Source of the DNA: Saprospiraceae bacterium
GTDB taxonomy: Bacteria; Bacteroidota; Bacteroidia; Chitinophagales; Saprospiraceae
Assembly: GCA_017996375.1 (NCBI GenBank)
Contig: JAGOHC010000011.1
Location: 1 to 35,901 of the forward strand
DNA length: 35,901 bases
Reading direction: 5' to 3'
Part shown: piece by piece, positions 17,193 to 26,044 of the stretch
Position numbering within the stretch: position 1 is the first letter of the stretch
How the letters are laid out: every line of letters starts with the position of its first letter
The notes under the pieces: model-generated
What the model saw: only the letters and a program-made list of their open reading frames with translations
Databases searched by the model: none
What the model was told of the DNA's origin: nothing
Made by a program: the position numbers and the translations under genes

Positions 17193-20100
17193 ATGCTTCC
17201 ACACGAATTTTTTCGATGGGGTAACACTACGCTAATCACTTTCGTAGTTTGCATGATGGCATTGTTGGCAGGCTCTACGCCCCTCAATGCCCAATCAGCG
17301 TTTGCCGTAGCTGCAACAGATACCACCATTTGTGCTGGTAATGAAGTAAAACTATACGCCGTCGGCGGTACAGATTTTATTTGGAAAAATGCAAACGGCG
17401 ATGTTGTTGCAACGGACATCAACCAGATAACAGTTACACCTTCAATCACAACCACCTATTTCCTTATGGGTACACTCAATGGCGTGATGCAGTCTGCTTC
17501 GCTTACCATCGTAGTTTTACCCTATCCTGTTATTACAAACAGCCCTAACGACATTATCTATAATTGCTCCAATGAATTAGTGGAAGTAACTTATACACTT
17601 GCTGAGGCTTTTACAGGATACCAAATTCAAACCGTAGGTGCAAGTTATTCTAATGATATACAAAGTGGTACTCAATTAACATACAAAGTGCAACCCAATA
17701 TTGGCACGAGCCAAGTTGTTACTACTTTTTATGGAGCTAATGGCTGTTTGGTACGCGATACATTCCTCATTCTACAACCGCCTAATTGCGATGGGGATAC
17801 AACCATTATTATAGTAGTGCCACCAGATGTGTCTACTGATACTTGCTTGAATACCATCATCAATAATTTTCCTAACCCTGTTGATACGGCTTATATTTGT
17901 GAAACCAACCCAAATGTTGATATTGTTATAAATGATAGTACAAGTTGTATTACCATTATTCCGCACGATAATTTTTTGGGTACTGATACCGTCTGCGTTG
18001 TACACTGCGATTTAATAAACCCTACTGATTGTGATACCACCATCATCATTATCATAGTGATACCACCCGATGCACCCGAAGTAGATACCGTATATATTAA
18101 TGTGCCGGGCAATATGGGTGCTACACAAGTTTGTCTAACAGAAGTGCTTTCTTTCGGTGATGCAGTTGGTTCAACAGGTGTGTGTGGAACACCATCGGAA
18201 AATTTCAATGTAACTACCTATACTGGGCTGCCTTGTGTTTCTATACTTCCTAATCAAAATTTTGTTGGTACAGATACACTTTGCGTAGTGATGTGCAATA
18301 CCATTGAGCCGTTTGTTTGCGATACTACCTATATTATTGTAACGGTGGATAGTAATAATGGCGGTGGCACACCGGGTAGTCAAGTAGATACCGTTTCGGT
18401 AACTATACCCCCAATCATACCTACTGAAGTATGTTTGGGAGAAACCTTAGACCTGACAGGACCCATCCTCACCATCAACGTTTGTGAAGACAATGCTAAT
18501 ACTGTTGATGTTGTTTTAAACGAAATGACAGGATGTGTTACGCTCGACCCTGCGGATAACTTTATCGGTACAGATACGGTTTGTATAATATTTTGTGATA
18601 ATGCAACCCCCCAAGTGTGCGATACAACCTACATCATCGTAACCATATTGCCAACTACTCCAACAGACATTGATACCGTCTATGTGAGCATTCCATCTGA
18701 AGGTATCGCACAAATTTGTTTGGATTCAACCATTCAACTTTCCGGACCACCTACCTTGGCGTTTTTATGCGCCAGCGATGAAAACGTTGATATTACGGAT
18801 GGCAGCACTATCAACTGCGTTAATCTTAATCCTGCAGATGGTTTTATTGGTACTGATACACTTTGCTATGTATTCTGCGATAGCGGTGTGCCGCAAGTTT
18901 GCGACACCACTTACATTATCGTTACGGTCATACAAGCCTTGGATACGTTCATCGTCGTAGGTCCGCCAATTGTACCTTCTGACACTTGTTTGGTAAATAT
19001 ACTTTCAGGTGGGCAGGTATCATATTGGACATTCTGCGATAGCACGGAGGTAAATTTATTTAATTTTGATATAGATACTAGTGGGTGTGTTTCTATCAAT
19101 CCGCCCGATACAACTTATGGCGGAATAATAGATACGCTCTGTATAGTGGTATGTGATACTACCGTTGTGCCAATCAACTGTGACTCTATAATTATAATCG
19201 TTGTCATACCGCCAATAACCCAACCCAACGATACGGTTTATACCCAAATTCAAACTTATGGTACTACCACTTATTGTTTCGATGGGGTAGTATCGCTACC
19301 TGATACCATCACCAACACGTATATTTGTGGTGAGGATATTTCAGCTGTTGATATTTCAGTCATTCAGGATTCGCTCAGTTGTGTACTCCTCACACCGGCG
19401 CAAGGTTTTGTAGGTATTGATACTGCCTGCGTTATGTTTTGTGATGAAACCGGACCATTGCCAAATTGTGAAGTAACATATATCATCATAACCGTACTGC
19501 CTCCGGCAGATACACTACATATTACAATACCTTATCATTCGACAGATACAATTTGTTTTGATTCGACCGTTTTGGAATTTCCGGCAGATGTCGTTACAGC
19601 GAATTTCTGCGGCTTAGGCAACCCAAATACCGTAGGTGTTACCACTTTATTCGGCTTAGATTGTATCATCGTTCAAGCTGCTGAAGGCTTCTATGGAGTT
19701 TCAGAAGATACAGTTTGTGTAATAAATTGTTATAGTTCAAGTAATACTATTTGTGATACAACGTACATCATATTTACAGTAGAATCACCTTGTATACCGC
19801 TATTCCCTGAAGACAATGTAGTGTTTAACGAAGAAAATTGTGATAACGGAACAGTATCTTTCTGTACTAATATTCCAGCAGCAAATATCACTAATTATCA
19901 AATATTGTTAAATGACGAACCGTTCACAGGCTCTGCAACTACTTGCAATGATTCCCTCATTGCCTTAACGCTACCCGAAGGGGTGCATCATCTTGTTGTT
20001 CGAGATCTCACGGTTGGGTGTACAGATTCAGCTACAGTTATAGTGGCTTGTCAGTTACTACAAATAGATACTACCGTTACTATTGGAACAAGCGATACAA

Positions 20101-21431
20101 TATGTTTATCTGATTACGGCATCAACGGGCCTTTCACAAGTATTACTAATACTTGCCCAGAAGGATCGGGTACAAACGTCAATTTTGCCATTGATACAAT
20201 TACCGGATGCATCATCTATGAGGGTTTGACAATAGGCACAGATACCGCTTGTTTGGAAGTGTGTTTATCACCAAATGTTTGTGTGCCAATTTTGGTAATT
20301 GTAACTGCTGTGCCGGATTGCTTTAGCTTTATCGTACAGGAAAATGTCACCGTTTTAACGAACGACTGCAACGGCTTGTCGCCAGCATGTATTGATTTTG
20401 CTTTTGTACAAGCGAGTGTTTATACAGTAACGGCTAATGGCTCGCCGATAACGCCTACAGCATGTAATAATGGAGCAGGCACAAGTTTTGATTTGCCGAT
20501 AGGCCAAACACAACTCATTTTTACACACATTACTACAGGCTGTGCGGATACCGTATCTGCATTTATCAGTTGCTTAGGTCCCGAAATCGTTATAGATACT
20601 ATTAACGTTGGTGAGGTGGATACTTTCTGCGTAGATACTTCGCAACTGCTGGGCAACTTTGTCAGCTTGACAAATATCTGTCCGGAAGAGTCGGGCGAGA
20701 ACGTGTTATTTACCATTATACCAAATACTAATTGTGTAATATTTGAAGGATTGACGAGTGGCGTTGACACCGCTTGCCTTGTCGCTTGCGACGATTTAGG
20801 CTTCTGTGATACAACATACTTTATCGTTTTTGTAAATGATACGCTTACGCCGCCGGGCAATCCGCCCCTGGCCTTCCCCGATGTAGATACTACGAGCATG
20901 AATGATACGCTGCGGGTATGTATTTTAGCAAATGATATTTTAAATGCAGACAGCGTTTCGATATTTATCATATCACAGCCGCTAAACGGGCAAGTATTCC
21001 TTAACCCGAATGATTCATGTTTGACATACGTGCCGGCCTTAGATTATTGCGATAACAACTTGCCCGATTCATTTACGTATGCGATTTGTAACGATGTGGG
21101 TTGTGATACAACAATGGTATTAATTAATATTCCTTGCGATACCGTGCCACCAACTCCAACTGAGTTTACGATTTACAACGGCTTTTCGCCAAACGGTGAT
21201 GGAACAAATAACTACTTCCATATAGATGGAATAGAGGAGTTCCCTGATAATGAATTGCTTATTTATAATCGTTGGGGCAACCAAGTACATCACGCCAAGC
21301 CATATCATAATGATTGGGATGGTAAATGGGATGGCAAAGATTTGCCGGATGGTACATACTTTTATTATCTGCGCCTAAACCACGACAGATACCCCAAACC
21401 TTTTAAAGGTTGGTTACAAATACACCGATAA
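17193..21431 (+). CDS. 1412-residue secreted cysteine-module repeat protein with CHU_C (T9SS type B) end
   Basis: The ATG at 17193 gives a signal-peptide-like start (hydrophobic residues 14-26, ending LNAQ at 34). Parts in order: an Ig-like segment (about 35-110), a second beta segment (111-198), then seven tandem modules of about 95 residues (about 207-864). Each module has six cysteines and ends in a CDTTYIIVTV-like strand. Two composite modules of about 175 residues follow (about 865-1214), each pairing a new six-cysteine unit with one more copy of the first type. A tandem-95/cadherin-like domain (about 1221-1316, FTYAICNDVGCDTT) comes next. It ends in CHU_C (1323-1412, GFSPNGDGTNNYF, IYNRWGNQVH, LPDGTYFYYL), which predicts type IX export. 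I recognise only the ends as named families. It is probably a rigid extracellular fibre or adhesin. Confidence 0.88.
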   Translation: MLPHEFFRWGNTTLITFVVCMMALLAGSTPLNAQSAFAVAATDTTICAGNEVKLYAVGGTDFIWKNANGDVVATDINQITVTPSITTTYFLMGTLNGVMQSASLTIVVLPYPVITNSPNDIIYNCSNELVEVTYTLAEAFTGYQIQTVGASYSNDIQSGTQLTYKVQPNIGTSQVVTTFYGANGCLVRDTFLILQPPNCDGDTTIIIVVPPDVSTDTCLNTIINNFPNPVDTAYICETNPNVDIVINDSTSCITIIPHDNFLGTDTVCVVHCDLINPTDCDTTIIIIIVIPPDAPEVDTVYINVPGNMGATQVCLTEVLSFGDAVGSTGVCGTPSENFNVTTYTGLPCVSILPNQNFVGTDTLCVVMCNTIEPFVCDTTYIIVTVDSNNGGGTPGSQVDTVSVTIPPIIPTEVCLGETLDLTGPILTINVCEDNANTVDVVLNEMTGCVTLDPADNFIGTDTVCIIFCDNATPQVCDTTYIIVTILPTTPTDIDTVYVSIPSEGIAQICLDSTIQLSGPPTLAFLCASDENVDITDGSTINCVNLNPADGFIGTDTLCYVFCDSGVPQVCDTTYIIVTVIQALDTFIVVGPPIVPSDTCLVNILSGGQVSYWTFCDSTEVNLFNFDIDTSGCVSINPPDTTYGGIIDTLCIVVCDTTVVPINCDSIIIIVVIPPITQPNDTVYTQIQTYGTTTYCFDGVVSLPDTITNTYICGEDISAVDISVIQDSLSCVLLTPAQGFVGIDTACVMFCDETGPLPNCEVTYIIITVLPPADTLHITIPYHSTDTICFDSTVLEFPADVVTANFCGLGNPNTVGVTTLFGLDCIIVQAAEGFYGVSEDTVCVINCYSSSNTICDTTYIIFTVESPCIPLFPEDNVVFNEENCDNGTVSFCTNIPAANITNYQILLNDEPFTGSATTCNDSLIALTLPEGVHHLVVRDLTVGCTDSATVIVACQLLQIDTTVTIGTSDTICLSDYGINGPFTSITNTCPEGSGTNVNFAIDTITGCIIYEGLTIGTDTACLEVCLSPNVCVPILVIVTAVPDCFSFIVQENVTVLTNDCNGLSPACIDFAFVQASVYTVTANGSPITPTACNNGAGTSFDLPIGQTQLIFTHITTGCADTVSAFISCLGPEIVIDTINVGEVDTFCVDTSQLLGNFVSLTNICPEESGENVLFTIIPNTNCVIFEGLTSGVDTACLVACDDLGFCDTTYFIVFVNDTLTPPGNPPLAFPDVDTTSMNDTLRVCILANDILNADSVSIFIISQPLNGQVFLNPNDSCLTYVPALDYCDNNLPDSFTYAICNDVGCDTTMVLINIPCDTVPPTPTEFTIYNGFSPNGDGTNNYFHIDGIEEFPDNELLIYNRWGNQVHHAKPYHNDWDGKWDGKDLPDGTYFYYLRLNHDRYPKPFKGWLQIHR
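17811..19784 (+). repeat. Seven tandem ~95-residue six-cysteine modules
   Basis: At protein level the cysteines of copies 1-7 start at residues 218, 314, 414, 509, 599, 695 and 788. Spacings are close to 17, 17, 16, 4, 8 in every copy. The best-kept stretch is GTDTxCxxxCD then CDTTYIIVTV. Copies are clearly diverged in DNA, so the expansion is old rather than a recent slippage event. Confidence 0.85.
19785..20834 (+). repeat. Two tandem ~175-residue composite cysteine modules
   Basis: Each copy has a unit with six cysteines spaced about 16, 7-8, 25-27, 25-26, 10 (first at residues 867 and 1043). A second unit of the upstream type follows, with spacing 17, 18, 14, 4, 6 (first at residues 971 and 1146). 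The identical last five spacings in both copies show duplication of the whole pair. Confidence 0.8.
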
Positions 21432-21453
21432 AATTTTTGTTTGAAAACTTTAT

Positions 21454-21481
21454 ATGCGCCTATGCTTTTGTATGGGCGCAT
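21454..21481. terminator. Hairpin terminator between the giant gene and purD
   Basis: A 10-base-pair stem with one G-T wobble (21454-21463 with 21472-21481) and an 8-base loop lies between convergent genes. A T-rich stretch follows on plus, so it probably serves mainly the giant gene. Confidence 0.7.
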
Positions 21482-21487
21482 TAATTT

Positions 21488-22762
21488 TTACACCATATCT
21501 TTGCCAATATCACGTCGAAAATACTTCCCTTCAAAATGAATTTGTTCAGCATTTTTAAGTGCAATATACAGGGCATCTTGCATTGTGTTAGCAAGTGCAG
21601 TAACTGCTAATACGCGCCCACCATTAGTTACAATTTGCCCGCCAGTAATGGTAGTGCCTGCATGAAAAATTAGGCTATCATCTATATCGGTCAACCATTC
21701 AATGATGTCACCTTTACGATAATCCTCCGGATAACCACCTGCAACAAGCATAACACTTACGGTGGCTTGTTCAGAAACGTTGATATTTACATTTGACAAA
21801 TTTCCTTGAGCGGTTTGTATAAACACATCAACTAAATCATTTTGAATACGTGGAATAATAACCTCTGTTTCGGGGTCGCCCAGCCGACAATTATACTCAA
21901 TCACATAAGGATCGCCTTGTACGTTTATCAAGCCAAAAAATATAAATCCGGTATAGTCAAAACCTTTTTCTTGAATACCGCGCAATGTGGGTTGAATGAT
22001 ACGCGCATCAACTTTTTTCATCAATTCGGCATCAACAAATGGTACAGGAGATACGGCACCCATGCCGCCGGTATTCAAGCCCGTATCACCTTCACCCACG
22101 CGCTTGTAATCTTTTGCTTCTGGCAATAACTGATACGATTTTCCGTCCGTCAATACAAAAACAGAAAACTCAATCCCTGTCAAAAATTCTTCAATGACAA
22201 CACGTTTGCCAGCTTCGCCGAATTTTCCAGAAAGCATTAGCCGCAATTCTGCTTGTGCTTCATAGTGTGTCTGACAAATAATGACGCCTTTGCCTGCTGC
22301 CAAACCATCAGCTTTTAACACCACTGGCAACGGGTGGTTTTCAACATAAACTAATGCTTCGGTGAGCTGATTTGCTGTAAACTCTGCATACTTTGCGGTA
22401 GGAATTTGATAGTTTTGCATAAATGATTTGGCGAAAGCCTTACTTCCTTCTAACATCGCTCCTTGCTGCGATGGCGCAATAATGGCAATATTTTTCAAAG
22501 CAGTATCTTGTCTAAAATAATCACAGATTCCCGCAACCAGCGGTGCTTCGGGTCCTACCACCACCAACGAAATATCGTGTTGAATACAAACCTGCCTTAT
22601 GGCTTCAAAATTCTCGGGTTGGATGGCGATGTTTTGTCCCACTTTTGCGGTGCCTGCATTACCTGGCGCAATAAATAATTGTTGGCAAAGCGGGCTTTGT
22701 TTTAGTTTCCAAGCCAATGCGTGTTCGCGCCCTCCTGCGCCGATGAGAAGTATATTTGACAT
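21488..22762 (-). CDS. purD: Phosphoribosylamine-glycine ligase (GAR synthetase)
   Basis: PurD joins glycine to phosphoribosylamine with ATP, the second step of purine synthesis. The 424-residue length is standard. It opens NILLIGAGGREHALAWKL, typical of the family. The ATP-grasp core shows LPVVLKADGLAAGKGVIIC, GLNTGGMGAVSPVPF and EYNCRLGDPETEVI. All segments needed for nucleotide and metal binding are intact. No other pur gene is adjacent; purA lies about 6 kb away on the other strand. A -7-like element is 47 bases upstream. Confidence 0.96.
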   Translation of the reverse strand: MSNILLIGAGGREHALAWKLKQSPLCQQLFIAPGNAGTAKVGQNIAIQPENFEAIRQVCIQHDISLVVVGPEAPLVAGICDYFRQDTALKNIAIIAPSQQGAMLEGSKAFAKSFMQNYQIPTAKYAEFTANQLTEALVYVENHPLPVVLKADGLAAGKGVIICQTHYEAQAELRLMLSGKFGEAGKRVVIEEFLTGIEFSVFVLTDGKSYQLLPEAKDYKRVGEGDTGLNTGGMGAVSPVPFVDAELMKKVDARIIQPTLRGIQEKGFDYTGFIFFGLINVQGDPYVIEYNCRLGDPETEVIIPRIQNDLVDVFIQTAQGNLSNVNINVSEQATVSVMLVAGGYPEDYRKGDIIEWLTDIDDSLIFHAGTTITGGQIVTNGGRVLAVTALANTMQDALYIALKNAEQIHFEGKYFRRDIGKDMV

Positions 22763-22808
22763 AAATTGTGTGGTTTTGCTTTTTTTGTGGCAACGTTTAA
22801 CGGAGTTG

Positions 22809-22816
22809 CAAAAGTA
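22809..22816 (-). promoter_or_regulatory. Possible -7 element of the purD promoter
   Basis: On the minus strand this reads TACTTTTG, matching TAnnTTTG, 47 bases before the purD start. No clear TTTG box lies about 20 bases further upstream. Confidence 0.35.
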
Positions 22817-22957
22817 GTGATTTTTATTTTTTAAAAATATTAACTAATCTACTATGGACATAAAAACATTCATTCGTTCTGTAAGCTAATTTTCAAAAAA
22901 ATTTTAACTTTATAATCCTTTGCTTTGTAAAAGTGGATTTTAAAACGAATATTTGCT

Positions 22958-22965
22958 TAACTTTG
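22958..22965 (+). promoter_or_regulatory. Probable -7 element of the alpha-amylase promoter
   Basis: TAACTTTG matches the -7 consensus exactly and lies 37 bases before the start codon. The nearest clear TTTG (22924-22927) is 30 bases upstream, longer than the usual spacing. Confidence 0.4.
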
Positions 22966-23001
22966 TGACATTAAAAATATTAGTAAACACAAATAATTAT
23001 C

Positions 23002-25920
23002 ATGAATAAAATTTTTACAATACTTGCAATTCTGATACTTTCATGCGTTTGTGCTTATAGCCAAACACCTGTAAAAAAAACAATTTTACAAGCATTTTGG
23101 TGGGATTATGAAAATAATAATTATCCGGCAGGCTGGGCAAACTATTTAGCCGATTTAGCTCCTCGACTTCGTTCAATTGGGGTTGATGCCGTCTGGATTC
23201 CGCCTTCCACAAAAGGAGGAAACGGTACTGCTGATGTGGGATATGGAATATTCGACCATTATGACTTGGGCGATAAATTTCAGAAAAACACAACAAAAAC
23301 TCGATTGGGAACAAAAGACGAACTGCTTCGCATGATTGCCATCATGCACGCCAATGGCATCGAAGTAATTCAGGATGTAGTGCCTAACCACACTTACGGC
23401 GCGGGTAGTTACAATGGTAGTGGCGGGCAGGATCCCACTGCTTGGGGAGGCGACCTTTGGAAAAATTTTCGCTATGCTGCATTTGAAACGCCGGTTACCG
23501 ACGAGTCTGCTACCGATTACTTGGCACGCAAAGGTAGGTTTTATAAAAACTGGCAAAATTTCCACCCTAACCCGGGCGATAATTGCTCAAGCGGCGATAT
23601 TTGTTCTGCTTTTTTCGGTCCAGATAATTGCTACAATTCTGGTGCGTCCGGTATAAGCAGTAATGCAACATACAACCCTACACAAACTTCGACCTATATG
23701 CGCGATAGCTACCGTAATTGGTTGATTTGGTATAAAAAACAAACTGGTTTTGATGGTGTTCGTTTAGATGCCGTCAAACATTTTGAATATGATGCTAGCG
23801 AAGATTTTTTGTACAATATGCAGTTTACTGCGTCATGGGCAAGTGGCGGTAATGCCATGCCTGCAGTTGGCGAATTTGTGGGCAGCACAGGGCAATTAGA
23901 CGGTTGGTGCAACTCTGTAATGAATCGTGCGGGCACTTTCGATTTTAACTTGCGTGCATTTGGCGGTTCTGGTGGATTGTACAGTATGATTTACGGTAAT
24001 GGTGGTTATGATATGGGTAGCCTTCCAGCTGAGCAACAATCGAATCGTTATGTGGACATAAGCGGTCAGCGCATTCATCGTACTGTGCCGTTTATTAATA
24101 ATCATGACACCTATCGCCCACAATTATCAGGTGGAAATATATCAGGTTGGAATAGCGGCTCGGAGTTGTCGCCTCATGTTGATATTCGCGAACCTCGCCT
24201 CGCAGCGGCTTATGCTGTAATGGTGGCAATGGATGGCAATCCACAAATATTTTTTGAAGATGTATTTAATATAGCAAATACCAGCAAGCGATTAACACAT
24301 TTACCAAATAATACTACCGATTTACCTGAAAACTCGGATATTGCTAATATCATCAGAGCACATGGCGCATTCAATTTTAAGGCTGGCGATTATTTTGTGC
24401 GAAGTGCAGAGTCAAGGTTTTGGAACAGTATTACTTCTGATAGGTCAGATGATGACTATATTGTGATAGAGCGTGGCGGTAAAGCAATCATAGGTGCAAC
24501 CGACCAATGGAATATCGACCAAGATGCGTGGATAGATACAGATTTTGCATTAGGTACAGTATTACGGGATTACTCCGGAGGTATTACTACTACTACCACA
24601 GTATTAGGTCCTGAATCGGGAGGCACAGGTAAAAATCGCGTTAATATAAAAACCAAAGCGGTGGGCTATCCATCTTATACGTATTCTACTTCTTACACAG
24701 ATCATGGCGTGCAATATCATGGGTTCTCCATTTGGGCACCAGATGGCATGAGCATCAATTACACACCATCACGCGCTGTAAGTACCACGCAAGAATGGGA
24801 ATTGGATAATGATTTAGGTGACAGCCATTGTTCCTCACTTCGGCAAGGAGGCAGAACGCCTGACAATAAGTGCTATTGGCGCGTTGCCGGGCGGGTATTT
24901 GCTGCTGCCGGAACGAGCATCAACGTACAAGGAACTTTAGGTGGTTCAACAAGTTTAACCGTAGGTGTTTTTAATAACAATGGTTTGTTAGTGAGCAGTA
25001 ACGCAGGTACTTCATCGCCAATTAGTGTTAATTATGCTGTACCAAGTACGGGTTGGTACAGTATAAAAGTTCGTAATACAAGCTGTACCACCGGCCAAAA
25101 GAGTTTCGTTAAAGTGACCTACCAAGCACCGGCAAATGTATCTACATCGAGCTATCCGGCGCAATATCCTGCCAACGTTTATGTTTGGAATGGCAATGCA
25201 AATACTACCGATTGGAGCGATTGTAATAACTGGGAGGACGGACGTATTCCGCCAACATCAGGCTGCGCCTATACAGTTGTGGTGCCGAATTGTACCTGCA
25301 ATGCTATGTTGCCGACGCTGCCTGCCGATTGTATGCCTACAGTCATAAATGAGTTAGGAGCAACAGTTTCTTTGGATGCATCGCTGATTAGTTTTGCGGC
25401 AACGGTGAAAAATAAAAATGCCCACTTAACGTGGAAAGTAACTTCTGAAGAAGATGTGAAGGAATATGAAGTAGAGAAATCTTTAGATGCTTCGCAGTTT
25501 GATGCTATTGCTACTGTTCCGGCAAGGCAAAATTCGCAAACTATAAATACATACGAATATACAGATGAGCAATTTAAACAAGATGCGTATTATCGTTTAA
25601 AAATACTTTCTTACAACGGAGAAATACAGTACAGCAACACCTTATTTTTACCTTACAAAGAAAGCAGAATATTCAATGTAGTACCTAATCCAGCAACTGC
25701 CGATGTGACGCTTGTAGCGTCACAAAATTTTGATAATACACAACTAGTTCGAGTGCAACTTATCGGCATAAACGGGCAAACACTTCTATCACAAACCGGA
25801 ACTATTAGTACACTAAATATATCTTTGAACGAAATTTTGCGAAACAACCCAAAAGGTTTATACATCGTCAATGTATTTGATAATAATAAGTTGGAGAGCA
25901 TCAAATTATTAAAGCATTAA
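23002..25920 (+). CDS. Secreted GH13 alpha-amylase with T9SS sorting domain
   Basis: The enzyme should hydrolyse internal alpha-1,4 bonds of starch or glycogen outside the cell. A signal peptide (1-20) is followed by a GH13 catalytic barrel close to the bacterial liquefying amylases (subfamily 5-like: TILQAFWWDY, AVWIPPSTKG, DVGYGIFDHYDLG). Conserved regions are DVVPNH (125-130), DGVRLDAVKH with nucleophile D256, VGEFVG with acid/base E291, and INNHDTYRP with D369. All catalytic residues are present. Beyond about residue 500 are an amylase C-terminal sheet, a beta-sandwich (about 640-710) resembling a pre-peptidase C-terminal domain, and linker regions. A type A T9SS domain ends the 972 residues (VVPNPATADVTL, NPKGLYIVNV). 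No susC/susD pair or other glycoside hydrolase is nearby, so it is not part of a polysaccharide-utilisation locus here. Confidence 0.93.
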   Translation: MNKIFTILAILILSCVCAYSQTPVKKTILQAFWWDYENNNYPAGWANYLADLAPRLRSIGVDAVWIPPSTKGGNGTADVGYGIFDHYDLGDKFQKNTTKTRLGTKDELLRMIAIMHANGIEVIQDVVPNHTYGAGSYNGSGGQDPTAWGGDLWKNFRYAAFETPVTDESATDYLARKGRFYKNWQNFHPNPGDNCSSGDICSAFFGPDNCYNSGASGISSNATYNPTQTSTYMRDSYRNWLIWYKKQTGFDGVRLDAVKHFEYDASEDFLYNMQFTASWASGGNAMPAVGEFVGSTGQLDGWCNSVMNRAGTFDFNLRAFGGSGGLYSMIYGNGGYDMGSLPAEQQSNRYVDISGQRIHRTVPFINNHDTYRPQLSGGNISGWNSGSELSPHVDIREPRLAAAYAVMVAMDGNPQIFFEDVFNIANTSKRLTHLPNNTTDLPENSDIANIIRAHGAFNFKAGDYFVRSAESRFWNSITSDRSDDDYIVIERGGKAIIGATDQWNIDQDAWIDTDFALGTVLRDYSGGITTTTTVLGPESGGTGKNRVNIKTKAVGYPSYTYSTSYTDHGVQYHGFSIWAPDGMSINYTPSRAVSTTQEWELDNDLGDSHCSSLRQGGRTPDNKCYWRVAGRVFAAAGTSINVQGTLGGSTSLTVGVFNNNGLLVSSNAGTSSPISVNYAVPSTGWYSIKVRNTSCTTGQKSFVKVTYQAPANVSTSSYPAQYPANVYVWNGNANTTDWSDCNNWEDGRIPPTSGCAYTVVVPNCTCNAMLPTLPADCMPTVINELGATVSLDASLISFAATVKNKNAHLTWKVTSEEDVKEYEVEKSLDASQFDAIATVPARQNSQTINTYEYTDEQFKQDAYYRLKILSYNGEIQYSNTLFLPYKESRIFNVVPNPATADVTLVASQNFDNTQLVRVQLIGINGQTLLSQTGTISTLNISLNEILRNNPKGLYIVNVFDNNKLESIKLLKH

Positions 25921-26044
25921 AAGTACTATGTGTTTAAAAATACCAATAAAAAAAGTAACTACTTTTGGAAATTGTTTTTTATCATTGTGGCGAAATAACC
26001 CGAATCAAAACTTAATTACTTATTAACTAATAATTTAAAACAAA

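Noticed and set aside
17185..17235. An alternative ATG upstream of the giant gene in another frame
   Set aside because: The frame stops after 16 codons; the ATG at 17193 leads into a signal peptide and the long frame.
17811..19784. Regular repeats that could suggest a CRISPR array
   Set aside because: The repeat is at protein level with a period near 285 bases inside one open frame; there are no short identical direct repeats and no cas genes.
20420..20971. A 183-codon open frame on the minus strand inside the giant gene
   Set aside because: It is a shadow of the repeat-rich plus-strand gene; it has no signal peptide or recognisable domain and no promoter.
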